From contig NZ_QNRQ01000004.1 in assembly GCF_003315175.1 (NCBI RefSeq), forward strand, positions 1-64,000: 64,000 nucleotides of DNA. Direction: 5' to 3'. A program made the position numbers and the translations under genes. The notes beneath the pieces are model-generated. The model was not told the origin of the DNA, made no database searches, and worked only from the letters and a program-made list of their open reading frames with translations. This stretch comes from Eoetvoesiella caeni (GTDB lineage: Bacteria; Pseudomonadota; Gammaproteobacteria; Burkholderiales; Burkholderiaceae_B). Numbering within the stretch: the stretch's first letter is position 1; each line of letters opens with the position of its first letter. This document shows, in pieces, positions 44,993 through 52,937 of this stretch.

Positions 44993-45823
44993 ATGAAGAT
45001 CGAAGCTTATCCCGAACAGGAACCAAAGTCCGAAGGAATGGTTGGCTACCACCGGCATTTGATGGAACTGGCCAAGAATCTCCAAGGCCACGAGGCGCAG
45101 TATGGCGAAGACCCGTATCAAAGCATCGTCGTTTTCCCAGCCGAAAAGCCCAGTGGGAAGGTCTTGCTGTATTTTCATGGCGGCGGCTGGACCAACGGCT
45201 ACAAAGAGTGGATGGCGTTCATGGCGCCCGCACTGAATAAGCTAGGCATCACCTTTGCCAGCGCGGGCTACCGGCTGGCGCCGCAGCACCCGTTTCCCGC
45301 GGGCCTGAACGACTGCGCGGCGGCGCTGGCCTGGCTGGCAGGCAATGTTGCGCAGTTCGGCGGCGACCCGGGCCAGATTTTTGTCGGCGGCCATTCCGCC
45401 GGCGGCCACTATGCATCGCTGCTTAGCGTCAACGAAGGCAAGGACGCCGGCCCGGGTCAGCCGGCCCTGATTCGCGGCTGCGCCCCCGTTTCAGGCGTCT
45501 ATTACTTTGGCGACGACTCGGGCATGGCGGTGCGCCCCCGGTTTCTGGGGGACCCGGCACTGGGCAACGACGTAGTCGCCTCGCCGATTCTTCAACTGGG
45601 CGACCGTGCCTGCCCATTCCTGATCAGCTATGGCGAAAGCGATTTTCCCCACCTTGTCCGCCAGGCGCAGGACATGGTCGCGAAGCTCGAACAAAAAGGG
45701 CTACGCGTGCAAACCTTGGTATTGCCCGGCTGCAATCACTTCACGGCAAGCTATGCCGCCGGAGAAGTGGACGGCATCTGGCCAAACACCCTTAACGACT
45801 GGATGCAATCGGTTGTTGATTAA
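44993..45823 (+). CDS. Alpha/beta hydrolase (HSL / kynurenine-formamidase-like)
   Basis: A 276-residue cytosolic serine hydrolase with an HGGGW oxyanion motif at residues 62-66, nucleophile GHSAG at 133-137 (Ser135), and C-terminal Asp/His in 'GESDFPHL' and 'GCNHFT'. ATG 44993 lies 2 bases after the dioxygenase stop, so both form one operon. N-formylmaleamate, the NicX product, is hydrolysed by a deformylase of alpha/beta-hydrolase fold in known pathways; this gene could fill that role, but its HGGGW type differs from the NicD type and the assignment is inference. Confidence 0.82.
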   Translation: MKIEAYPEQEPKSEGMVGYHRHLMELAKNLQGHEAQYGEDPYQSIVVFPAEKPSGKVLLYFHGGGWTNGYKEWMAFMAPALNKLGITFASAGYRLAPQHPFPAGLNDCAAALAWLAGNVAQFGGDPGQIFVGGHSAGGHYASLLSVNEGKDAGPGQPALIRGCAPVSGVYYFGDDSGMAVRPRFLGDPALGNDVVASPILQLGDRACPFLISYGESDFPHLVRQAQDMVAKLEQKGLRVQTLVLPGCNHFTASYAAGEVDGIWPNTLNDWMQSVVD

Positions 45824-45873
45824 TTCCTATGGATTAACCTCATCTACCAACTCCATGGCACAACTACAGAATA

Positions 45874-46452
45874 CTAGGCGCCTTCGTAGGCAAAAATCAT
45901 ATTGCACAGGAAATCAATCTCTTCCGGCGAAGCTTGCTTCCCATCATGCAAATGATGGTTCAGCGCATAGCCATCGAACGCCATCAGCAAGAAGGTTGCT
46001 ATCGCCTTGTGCTGGCTTGCCTTCAAGCCGGGCAAACAGCTTGCCAGCATTTTGTCCAGGCTTTGCTCTACCGAGACGCGCAGGTTCGAGCTGTATTTTT
46101 CTTTTGTACCCTTGGCCGACAACGCTTCGATAAGGTTATTGCAGAACCCATTGTCGGCCGCCGGAAAATCCAACCACATGCTTGTGAATATTTTCTTCAA
46201 TTTTTCTTGCGGCGTAGGGCAGGTCTTGAGCGACGACTTCAACCCTTCAAGGTGTTCCGCAAACCACTTCTCGTAGATGGAAGTCAGGATATCCAGCTTC
46301 GACCCGAAATAGACATAGATATTGGCTGACGAAACCCCCGCCCTTTTAGCAATTTGAGGAATTTTTGTACCGGAATAGCCATGTTCCATGAACAGTTCGT
46401 ACGCCGCCACCGTTATGGCCTGCTCGACCTCTACCTTTTTGACTTGAACCAC
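45874..46452 (-). CDS. TetR/AcrR-family regulator of the dioxygenase cluster
   Basis: A 192-residue TetR regulator with an N-terminal helix-turn-helix ('GYSGTKIPQIAKRAGVSSANIYVYFGSKLDIL', about residues 24-55) and a helical C-terminal domain. Start is GTG 46452, supported by AAGGAG 5 bases upstream. It is convergent with the hydrolase gene. A 21-bp sequence 66 bases upstream of its start recurs exactly upstream of the dioxygenase, so it probably controls itself and that operon. Confidence 0.85.
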   Translation of the reverse strand: MVQVKKVEVEQAITVAAYELFMEHGYSGTKIPQIAKRAGVSSANIYVYFGSKLDILTSIYEKWFAEHLEGLKSSLKTCPTPQEKLKKIFTSMWLDFPAADNGFCNNLIEALSAKGTKEKYSSNLRVSVEQSLDKMLASCLPGLKASQHKAIATFLLMAFDGYALNHHLHDGKQASPEEIDFLCNMIFAYEGA

Positions 46453-46517
46453 AATCGCTCCTTACTTTGGGTCCCATTCTATCCCGCTTGAAGCTCCAAG
46501 CCCGGCAAAGCGGCTTC

Positions 46518-46538
46518 CAGGGTAAACCACGATATTCG
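46518..46538. repeat. 21-bp repeated motif, copy 2 (upstream of TetR gene)
   Basis: Identical 21 bases to 43790-43810 and in the same strand orientation, hence opposite to its gene's direction. It contains CGA-N3-TCG and GGT-N2-ACC half-site pairs. It lies 66 bases from the TetR start codon. Confidence 0.6.
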
Positions 46539-46639
46539 TGCCAATACCTCAACTTAAAGAGCCAAAGGTCGCGACCCCTTCAAACCTTGGAGCTCGAATC
46601 AACCAAGGGAGTTTGTAGCCAACATCCGCCCCCATGCGT

Positions 46640-47920
46640 CTATAAATCCATCTTGCGGGGAACGACCGTCCAGCACATCACGGCCGCAATGGCCGCACAG
46701 GCGAGCATCACAAGGACCAGGCCGATCCCGCCCAAGAATGCCATGGCCCCGGAAATGCCCGTGACAATCGCGCCGGCACCGAATTGCATCGATCCCAGCA
46801 GCGCGGAAGCTGTACCGGCATGCTCGCGCTGCTGCATCAGCGCCAACTGGCTGCCTGTGGGCATGATGAACCCCAGCAAGGAAACTGTCGCAAAGAATCC
46901 GGCACTGAGAACGAAGAGATTTGAATAGCCGCCGAGCAAATAGACCATCAGCAATAGCAGCACTACCAAGTAGGCCGAATTGACCAGGCGAAAGGCCTTA
47001 AGCGCGCCAACCCGCCGGTGCAGCCTGGGGTTGAGAATAGCGGCTGCCATCAAGCCCAGGGCGTTCACCCCAAAAAGCAAGCTGAATTGAGTGGGCGTCA
47101 GCGCGTACTGCGAGATGAACACGCTGGCCGACCCGGCAATATAGGCAAAGAAACCGGCCTGGCCAATGCATAGCGCCAGCGCAAAAGGAATGAATTTTCC
47201 GTCGCACAGAATTTTGCGGTAATTATGCAAAGTTCGGCTTAACGCGAAGCCCTTGCGGTCTGCCGCACTTCTGGTTTCCGGCAGTAAAAGTGCGATGGCC
47301 AGCGCCGTCAACGCCCCGTACACCGTCAACGCCCAGAAAATGGCGCGCCATGAACCCAGACCCTGCAGAACGTTGCCTACCATTGGCGCGACCACCGGAG
47401 ACAAGCCCAGCACGGCAAGAATCAAGGACATCATCCTGCCCATGGCCGCCCCCGAAAAGACGTCTTTAACCACGGCAAAGGCTATTACCATGCCAATAGA
47501 CCCTCCCAAGCCTTGCACGAAGCGCAGCGCTTGCAGCTGTTGGACGCTTTGAGCCAGCGCGCAACCGATTGAACCGGCCATGAAGACGGCGATTCCCAGA
47601 TAGATCATCGGCTTGCGGCCGAACTTGTCGGAAAGCGGGCCATACGCCAACTGGCCCAGCATCAGCCCCACAAAAAAAGTCATCAGGCTGAACTGCACGG
47701 CCCCTTCGGCTGCCCCGAAGGAAACCGCCATATCGGGAATGCTGGGCAAGTACATGTCGATGCCCAGCGGCCCAATGGCGCAAAGCGCAGCCAACACAAG
47801 CGCCATTGAACCTTGCTTTCTGGACGCGATTGAGCCGGGCTCCATCGCCCCAGCCTTGTCCCCGATAGTCGGGCGAATGCCAGGTTCCGCGGTAAGTCCG
47901 ACGCTTTGATTCGTAGTCAT
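46640..47920 (-). CDS. Bcr/CflA-family MFS drug-efflux transporter
   Basis: A 426-residue MFS transporter with 12 helices; N-terminal 'LCAIGPLGIDMYLPSIPDMAVSFGA' and 'QLAYGPLSDKFGRKPMIYLGIAVF' are the drug/H+ antiporter-1 motifs of the Bcr/CflA subfamily, which exports bicyclomycin, chloramphenicol or sulfonamides in known cases. About 30 residues precede the first helix. ATG 47920 is divergent from a TetR gene with an 80-bp shared promoter region containing a perfect 16-bp palindrome. Substrate unknown. Confidence 0.92.
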   Translation of the reverse strand: MTTNQSVGLTAEPGIRPTIGDKAGAMEPGSIASRKQGSMALVLAALCAIGPLGIDMYLPSIPDMAVSFGAAEGAVQFSLMTFFVGLMLGQLAYGPLSDKFGRKPMIYLGIAVFMAGSIGCALAQSVQQLQALRFVQGLGGSIGMVIAFAVVKDVFSGAAMGRMMSLILAVLGLSPVVAPMVGNVLQGLGSWRAIFWALTVYGALTALAIALLLPETRSAADRKGFALSRTLHNYRKILCDGKFIPFALALCIGQAGFFAYIAGSASVFISQYALTPTQFSLLFGVNALGLMAAAILNPRLHRRVGALKAFRLVNSAYLVVLLLLMVYLLGGYSNLFVLSAGFFATVSLLGFIMPTGSQLALMQQREHAGTASALLGSMQFGAGAIVTGISGAMAFLGGIGLVLVMLACAAIAAVMCWTVVPRKMDL

Positions 47921-47966
47921 AAAATAGCTTGTTTAAATTGAAAATATGGAGAAGGTCGTGTATTAT

Positions 47967-47982
47967 GAAACCAATTGGTTTC
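47967..47982. promoter_or_regulatory. perfect 16-bp palindromic operator GAAACCAATTGGTTTC
   Basis: A perfect 16-bp inverted repeat in the 80-bp gap between the divergent MFS exporter and TetR genes, 19 bases before the TetR ATG. It fits a TetR-family operator controlling both promoters. Confidence 0.7.
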
Positions 47983-48000
47983 CTAAGTCAAGAGAATAAA

Positions 48001-48618
48001 ATGACACGCACCGGACGTCCTTTGGCCATGTCGACCGAAGACAGAAAAAACGAAATCCATAACGCCGCCGAGCAGTTGTTTGGCGATCGCGGCTATGAAA
48101 AAGTGACCATGGCCGAAATAGCTGCGCAAGCCGGCATGTCGAAGAAGACTTTGTATGTGCACTTTGCCGACAAAGAAGCGCTGTTGAAGTCTCTTGTCGC
48201 GTCTTCTTATAGCTGGCCCTCAAATCCCCTTGACAGCCAATTGGCCGAGCCCGTCGACGGGCTGAAGACCCGGCTTAAAACAATTGCCGACCATGTGCTT
48301 TCCGAGCGTCATCTAAAGTTGTGCCGCCTGGCCATCGGCGAAGGCATTGGCATCGCAGGCCTGGCCGACACCTTCTACCGCATGGGAATCCAGGCCAGCC
48401 GCCAGTCGCTGATAGCGGCGGTGGACCAGGTCGAACCGTCCAGGCGTATTTCGAATCTGAACAGCGACATCTGGGCCGACATGCTGTTCGGCGCAACCAT
48501 CGGCAAAGTTTTCATTGACGCTTTACTTACCGGCAAGCGCCCTGTCATGCGGCATATTTATGCAGGTATCGACCATGTCGTCGCAACGCTGTTTGCGGGC
48601 GACTTATCAAAGAACTGA
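48001..48618 (+). CDS. TetR/AcrR-family regulator of the MFS exporter
   Basis: A 205-residue TetR regulator: HTH in 'GYEKVTMAEIAAQAGMSKKTLYVHFADKEALL' (about residues 35-66) and a C-terminal domain of the AefR/TetR_C type. I chose ATG 48001, which starts 'MTRTGRPLAMSTEDR', over a longer frame that would run through the operator. It probably represses the divergent Bcr/CflA exporter. The stop is 5 bases before the DUF2164 gene, so the two are co-transcribed. Confidence 0.87.
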   Translation: MTRTGRPLAMSTEDRKNEIHNAAEQLFGDRGYEKVTMAEIAAQAGMSKKTLYVHFADKEALLKSLVASSYSWPSNPLDSQLAEPVDGLKTRLKTIADHVLSERHLKLCRLAIGEGIGIAGLADTFYRMGIQASRQSLIAAVDQVEPSRRISNLNSDIWADMLFGATIGKVFIDALLTGKRPVMRHIYAGIDHVVATLFAGDLSKN

Positions 48619-48623
48619 AGAAA

Positions 48624-48890
48624 ATGGCTATTAAACTCAAACCTGAAGTAGAAGAACAATTGATCGGCCCTTTGCGCCGCTACTGGAAGCAAGAAGAAGG
48701 CGAAGACCTTGGCGAGCTTCGCGCTCGGATGTTTCTGAAGTTCATTATCGAAGAAATCGGCCCCGGCATTTATAACAAGGCAATACAGGATGCCCAGGAC
48801 TATATGCAGGAAAAAACATCGGAAATGGAGATTTCCTGCTATGCCGAGGAACACGGCTACTGGGCCAAACAGAAACGAACGCGCAGCTAG
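48624..48890 (+). CDS. DUF2164 family protein
   Basis: An 88-residue soluble protein matching DUF2164: 'IKLKPEVEEQLIGPLRRYWKQEEGEDLGELRARMFLKFIIEEIGPGIYNKAI'. Members are short, helical and of unknown function, common in proteobacteria and Gram-positives. Five bases separate it from the TetR gene and the Shine-Dalgarno is inside that stop region, so translation is likely coupled. No export signal. Confidence 0.85.
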   Translation: MAIKLKPEVEEQLIGPLRRYWKQEEGEDLGELRARMFLKFIIEEIGPGIYNKAIQDAQDYMQEKTSEMEISCYAEEHGYWAKQKRTRS

Positions 48891-48962
48891 CAGCGGCCTT
48901 GCGCTCTGCGCCGAATGGTGCCAACTACCGCCGGCAATATGTTTGCGCCCCAGATGGACCGA

Positions 48963-49865
48963 TTACAACCCTAGGGCGGCCTGTTCGCCGCCGGACCCGG
49001 GTCGGTTCGAATCCATGGCGTTCGTGGCCAGCGTCTGAAACCGAATCTGCTCATCGCCGAAATAGCGTTTTGCGAGCTTCGTTATATTTTCCGACGGTGC
49101 CGAGGTATAAAAAGAAACTCCTGGATCTCGTTCGTCCATGAACTCCGGATGACGAGCTAGGTAGGCGACAAGGCTGGCAGCGGCTATTTTGGGCTGCGAG
49201 AACACCTCGACGTCGCTTGGCAAGGCCTCGATGAAAAGGTCCTCGATCAATGGATAATGCGTGCAACCCAACAAAGCCGCGCCAAGGTGCTGGCCGTCCA
49301 GCCGCCTCAGCAAAAGAGCGACATAGCGCTGAACGGCGCGCCGCAAATCCGGCAATGGAGCGGCCTCTTCGATAAGCTTGACCAAACCCGGACAGGCTTG
49401 TTGGACGACCTGGATTTCAGGAGCACGCCTTTGCGTTTCTTCTACAAATATCTGGCTGTCCACCGTGTATCGGGTGGCAAAGACCGCGACGGTCTTCGGT
49501 GCGCAACTGCGCTGACCTTCGGCGCGCTCCGCGATCCATGGAACGCCGGTGATAGCCTCCACCATTGGAACGATGACGCCAATCACGCGCTTGTCGGGAA
49601 AATGAATCGGCAGCCAGGTTTGCTGCAGCCGGCGCAGCCCTGTCGCCGCCGCCGTATTGCACGCAACCACGACCAAGGAACAACCCAAATCGAAAAGCCG
49701 TGTTAGCGACAACAGGGTAAGTTCATAGATGGAGTCCGCATCGCGATTGCCGTAAGGGGCGTTGCTGTGGTCGCCGTAATAAACGAAGCGCTGCTCCGGC
49801 AAAGTCGCGCAAAACTCCTTAAGGACCGTGAGCCCACCGCTGCCAGAATCAAAAACCCCTATCAC
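48963..49865 (-). CDS. murI: Glutamate racemase MurI
   Basis: Converts L-glutamate to D-glutamate for peptidoglycan. 300 residues in the form chosen. It has the N-terminal 'GVFDSGSGGLTVL' motif and both catalytic cysteine contexts, 'VVACNTAAA' and 'LLGCTHYPLI'. The start is uncertain. GTG 49865 or the adjacent GTG 49868, just after GGAGG, places the protein at the family's usual beginning; a TTG at 49937 would add 24 residues. The C-terminal tail after 'FYTSAPSENITKLAKRYFG' is somewhat long. Confidence 0.92.
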   Translation of the reverse strand: MIGVFDSGSGGLTVLKEFCATLPEQRFVYYGDHSNAPYGNRDADSIYELTLLSLTRLFDLGCSLVVVACNTAAATGLRRLQQTWLPIHFPDKRVIGVIVPMVEAITGVPWIAERAEGQRSCAPKTVAVFATRYTVDSQIFVEETQRRAPEIQVVQQACPGLVKLIEEAAPLPDLRRAVQRYVALLLRRLDGQHLGAALLGCTHYPLIEDLFIEALPSDVEVFSQPKIAAASLVAYLARHPEFMDERDPGVSFYTSAPSENITKLAKRYFGDEQIRFQTLATNAMDSNRPGSGGEQAALGL

Positions 49866-50017
49866 CACGCCTCCGCGAGCCAAAACAATACGTCTTGTGC
49901 GATTTCCTTGACGGAGTTCGCCCAGCCTGGCGGCCAACCAAGCGTAGCGGGAATTTTACACGGGTTCAGGCAGCGCGTGATGCGCAGGCAACGGCGGCCA
50001 TGGGTGCAATCATGGCC

Positions 50018-50203
50018 CTATTTTGCAGTCTCTTTGATGCTGTCGCCCGCTTTTTGAATTTGCTGACCGGCTTGGCTTACCGCCTTGTCGATTTCCTTGC
50101 CGGCTTTCTCTGCCGGACCTTCCTGTTTTTGGCATGCGGACAGGGACAAAGCAAGAAGTCCTGCAGCAACAAAAGTGACAACGCTTAATTTATTTTTAGA
50201 CAT
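50018..50203 (-). CDS. Small lipoprotein (hypothetical)
   Basis: A 61-residue protein: signal peptide 'SVVTFVAAGLLALSLSAC' with a lipobox LSAC (acylated Cys at about residue 24), then a 37-residue amphipathic helix with alternating Lys/Glu/Ala/Gln ('EKAGKEIDKAVSQAGQQIQKAGDSIKETAK'). It looks like a small membrane-anchored lipoprotein of unknown role. ATG 50203 has AAAGGA at 7 bases, better than the ATG two codons earlier. Substrate for the Lgt encoded at 2395. Confidence 0.8.
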   Translation of the reverse strand: MSKNKLSVVTFVAAGLLALSLSACQKQEGPAEKAGKEIDKAVSQAGQQIQKAGDSIKETAK

Positions 50204-50246
50204 TTTCATTTCCTTTTATCTTATGGCGCGCCGTTGCGCCAGAGCC

Positions 50247-50597
50247 CTACGCTTTAGCCCCATCAAAACGCTGAAGTTCTAACGTATCCAAATCGATCGA
50301 CGGCACGCAGCGCAAGTTTATCGCGCAAACGGCGGTGCCGTCCGGGTTCGCCCCTTGGGCGAAAGGTTCGGTACCGCATTCCCGACAAAAGCGGTGGTCG
50401 ATTTTATGCGTGTTGAACTTGTAAGAGCCAAGCGATTCCTGGCCCTGCAACAGGGTAAATTGTTCTGCCGGAAAGAAGGACAGCAAAAAGCCTTTGCGCC
50501 GGCAGTGCGAACAATTGCAACTGACCGCCTTTGTGGGAGGTTGAGCATCGACTTCAAAGCGGACCGTACCGCAATGGCAGCTTCCTTCAAATGGCAT
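50247..50597 (-). CDS. GFA family (CENP-V/GFA domain) protein
   Basis: A 116-residue soluble protein of the GFA domain family with zinc-binding cysteines 'GSCHCGTVRFEV', 'SCNCSHCRRKG' and 'HRFCRECGTEPF'. Family members include glutathione-dependent formaldehyde-activating enzyme; the catalytic role of most, including this one, is not established. ATG 50597 follows AAGGA. Upstream is a 429-bp region leading to hipB. Confidence 0.88.
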   Translation of the reverse strand: MPFEGSCHCGTVRFEVDAQPPTKAVSCNCSHCRRKGFLLSFFPAEQFTLLQGQESLGSYKFNTHKIDHRFCRECGTEPFAQGANPDGTAVCAINLRCVPSIDLDTLELQRFDGAKA

Positions 50598-51026
50598 GGC
50601 AGTTCCTTATTCAGGCACGCGAATGACCCGATAAACACCGACTCGGCTCACTCGGCATGCGTTTTTGCAAAAACAGGAGCTGCTTATTTTACGTTTATTC
50701 TTGTGGCTCTACTGAAGGATTAATACTGAATGTGCTTCGTCGTTATTTCATGTATATTTTTTATTTTTACGCATGAAAATAGATCTTCTATATGTCTATG
50801 CCTCTAGAAGAGAAAATGACTCTTGGAGGAGTAAAAGATGTATTCCGCACCCATCCCCGGTGTGCCGTAAAGCGTTACTTGGCCGGAAATAAAGCATAAA
50901 GTGGCCCAGTCCGCCTAACTATGAAGTAGAGCGCCAATGAAGCGGGTACGCTTGCCAAAGATACGTTCATAGACAACCGTTTATAGTGTATAAACGATTA
51001 TCTATAAACGAAAAAAGTCGCTCGTT
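50598..51026. other. 429-bp region between the GFA gene and hipB
   Basis: AT-rich segment at 50700-50820, then a micro-frame with a very good ribosome-binding site (GGAGGAG before ATG 50838, only 10 codons). Beyond 50950 come the hipB operator palindromes. No full gene is apparent. The change in base composition suggests this is where the accessory island starts. Confidence 0.5.
50964..51010 (+). promoter_or_regulatory. nested palindromic operator of hipBA
   Basis: CGTTTATA-GTG-TATAAACG (50978-50996) is a perfect 8+3+8 palindrome. It is flanked by further half-sites CGTTCATA (50964-50971) and TATAAACG (51003-51010), giving a second, wider imperfect palindrome. It overlaps the likely promoter and lies 17-60 bp before the hipB ATG. 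This suggests cooperative autorepression by HipB. Confidence 0.7.
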
Positions 51027-51341
51027 ATGCCAAAGAAACTAGACGTTGCTCCGTATTATTTGCCTACGGTCCAAGCCCGCACCTTGGCTTGGGGCCGGAA
51101 TATTCGCTCTGGCCGTGTAATGCAAAAAATTACCGCCAGGAACTTGTGCGAGCGACTGAGGATTTCAGAAAGCACGCTGCGTCGGGTTGAACGCGGAGAT
51201 CCAGCGGTAGCTGCGGGAACCTACCTGACGGCGTTAGTCGCGGTTGGATCGCTTGATCGCATCATTCCTCTGCCCGAGCATTCGACGCAGCTTAACCCTA
51301 ATGCCAGAGCGCGGCCGGATAAGGACGATGAGTACTTTTAA
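51027..51341 (+). CDS. hipB: HipB-type antitoxin / transcriptional repressor
   Basis: A 104-residue DNA-binding protein with a helix-turn-helix in about residues 33-75 ('KITARNLCERLRISESTLRRVERGDPAVAAGTYLTALVAVGSLDRI') and a polar C-terminal tail. It precedes hipA with a 14-bp overlap. In HipBA systems HipB neutralises HipA and represses the operon. Its own operator is visible upstream. The sequence diverges from E. coli HipB (tail differs), so the symbol is by context and fold. Confidence 0.8.
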   Translation: MPKKLDVAPYYLPTVQARTLAWGRNIRSGRVMQKITARNLCERLRISESTLRRVERGDPAVAAGTYLTALVAVGSLDRIIPLPEHSTQLNPNARARPDKDDEYF

Positions 51342-52584
51342 GCCGTTATACGTTTACCTGCAGCGCCCCGATACGGGCCAGTGGCTAACTGTCGGAAAGT
51401 ACAGCCACGACCCTTCGGCTGCCATAGGTCGATTCTCCTATGCGCCCAGCTATATCGATGCTGGCCATCCCTGGAGCATTGACCCCATCAACTTGCCGAT
51501 TTCTGCACCCGGCCCATTCGTGAGCGAAAGGTATGGGGGATTGCATGACGCATTGCGCGATGCTTGCCCCGATTCATGGGGCCGCATGCTTATTCAACGT
51601 GAGCATGGCTTTACGGATTTGTCGCCCCACCATGCGTACCTTTTGCGCGCGGGCAATGCAGATCGCTGGGGTGCCTTAGCGGTGGGCACTGTCCGAAAAC
51701 CGTCTGTCCCTGAGCTCTCCGTGCCCCCAGTCTCGAGTTTGGATGAGTTGTCGCTAGAGCTGCTTGCGATGCAAGAGCGTAGGGCGCCGGTAAATAAGGC
51801 GCTGCGCAAGCGTTTGATGGCGACTCCCAGCATGGGCGGGGCCCGCCCCAAGGCGACCGTACACGACGGGCAGGATTATTGGCTAGTTAAGCCTGTATTG
51901 CCCTCGGATACGGAAGACATTCCTCGACTGGAGCATGCTATCCGGGAATGGGGTCAGGCGTGCGGCATGAGATTCGCACAAACGGCGTACCAGCAAGCCG
52001 GAGGCGATTCACCGCTGAGTGTGATGCGATCACTGAGATTTGACAGGCCAAATGGTAGACGGGCAATGACGTTGAGCGCAGCCTCGTTGCTCCAGACCCA
52101 ATACCCGGGGGGCGCGGACACTGCATTATGGAGCTATCCGCTCCTAGCGCGGGTGCTGACGCTTATTGGGGCGCCACGCGAAGATGCCACCGAGCTGTTC
52201 TGCCGAATGGTATTCAATGCGGTGGTTGGTAATGATGATGATCACCCGCGTAATCATGCAGTTGTCTATCAGCACGGGGAGCGCAGGTGGCGCTTGGCGC
52301 CGGCCTTCGATGTCGTGCCCAATCCCGACTTCACGCCTGACTATCTGGCGATGGCCCTTTCCCAGGGCGATCGGAAGATCAGCCGACAAAATGCACTGGC
52401 CGATTCGGCCGCATTTGGATTCGAGAGCCAAGATGAAGCGGTCGAAGTGCTTGACGTGCTGCTTGCCCGAGTCGAACACCACTATGAATCAATTCGACCT
52501 CTGCTGGGCGATAGGCTGGATGCCTTGATGAGTGATCGACTCAAAAAGGGACTAATGCGCATGAGTAGACAATGTGAAAATTGA
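51328..52584 (+). CDS. hipA: HipA-type serine/threonine kinase toxin
   Basis: A 418-residue HipA-family kinase: an N-terminal subdomain 1 with 'YVYLQRPDTGQWLTVGKYSHDPSAAIGRFSYAPSYI', a glycine-rich/ATP region around 'MGGARPKATVHDGQDYWLVKP', catalytic loop NDDDHPRNH (residues 302-310) and metal-binding Asp328 in FDVVPNP. Homologues phosphorylate glutamyl-tRNA synthetase and stop growth. ATG 51328 follows AAGG and overlaps hipB. The kinase residues look intact, so the toxin is probably functional. Confidence 0.9.
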   Translation: MSTFKPLYVYLQRPDTGQWLTVGKYSHDPSAAIGRFSYAPSYIDAGHPWSIDPINLPISAPGPFVSERYGGLHDALRDACPDSWGRMLIQREHGFTDLSPHHAYLLRAGNADRWGALAVGTVRKPSVPELSVPPVSSLDELSLELLAMQERRAPVNKALRKRLMATPSMGGARPKATVHDGQDYWLVKPVLPSDTEDIPRLEHAIREWGQACGMRFAQTAYQQAGGDSPLSVMRSLRFDRPNGRRAMTLSAASLLQTQYPGGADTALWSYPLLARVLTLIGAPREDATELFCRMVFNAVVGNDDDHPRNHAVVYQHGERRWRLAPAFDVVPNPDFTPDYLAMALSQGDRKISRQNALADSAAFGFESQDEAVEVLDVLLARVEHHYESIRPLLGDRLDALMSDRLKKGLMRMSRQCEN

Positions 52585-52603
52585 GAAAACGCAATGAAGG
52601 TCA

Positions 52604-52740
52604 GGCTCGTGTTCGGAAAAAATAAAGCCCCAGCCCTACGATCACCAACGCCGTGCCGATCACGATATTCATTTGAAAGGGTTCGTCATTTAAAACGATG
52701 CCAAAACTAACCGCTAGCATGGGTACCCAATGGTGATTCA
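52604..52740 (-). pseudogene. C-terminal fragment of an EamA/DMT-family transporter
   Basis: About 45 codons at the end of a minus-strand frame: 'HHWVPMLAVSFGIVLNDEPFQMNIVIGTALVIVGLGLYFF' resembles the last two helices of an EamA-family transporter. The N-terminal helices are missing and the sequence upstream (52741-52921) is unrelated. This is a truncated gene, probably broken by the rearrangement that brought in the island. Confidence 0.6.
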
Positions 52741-52937
52741 ACGTAAATGTGGGATATGACCTTGTCATCGGCTTGCTCAGGCAAGCCGCCATTTGCCCGT
52801 CCTGGCACACCAGGGCGGGGCTTATGTTGGAAAGGAAGAAAGCGAATGACCACTTGTGCGATAGCACAAATCCAATCTGTGGCCGCACGGGGCAGCGCAT
52901 AGAAGACCAGGTGGGCTGCAACCCGCCCGGATCAATC

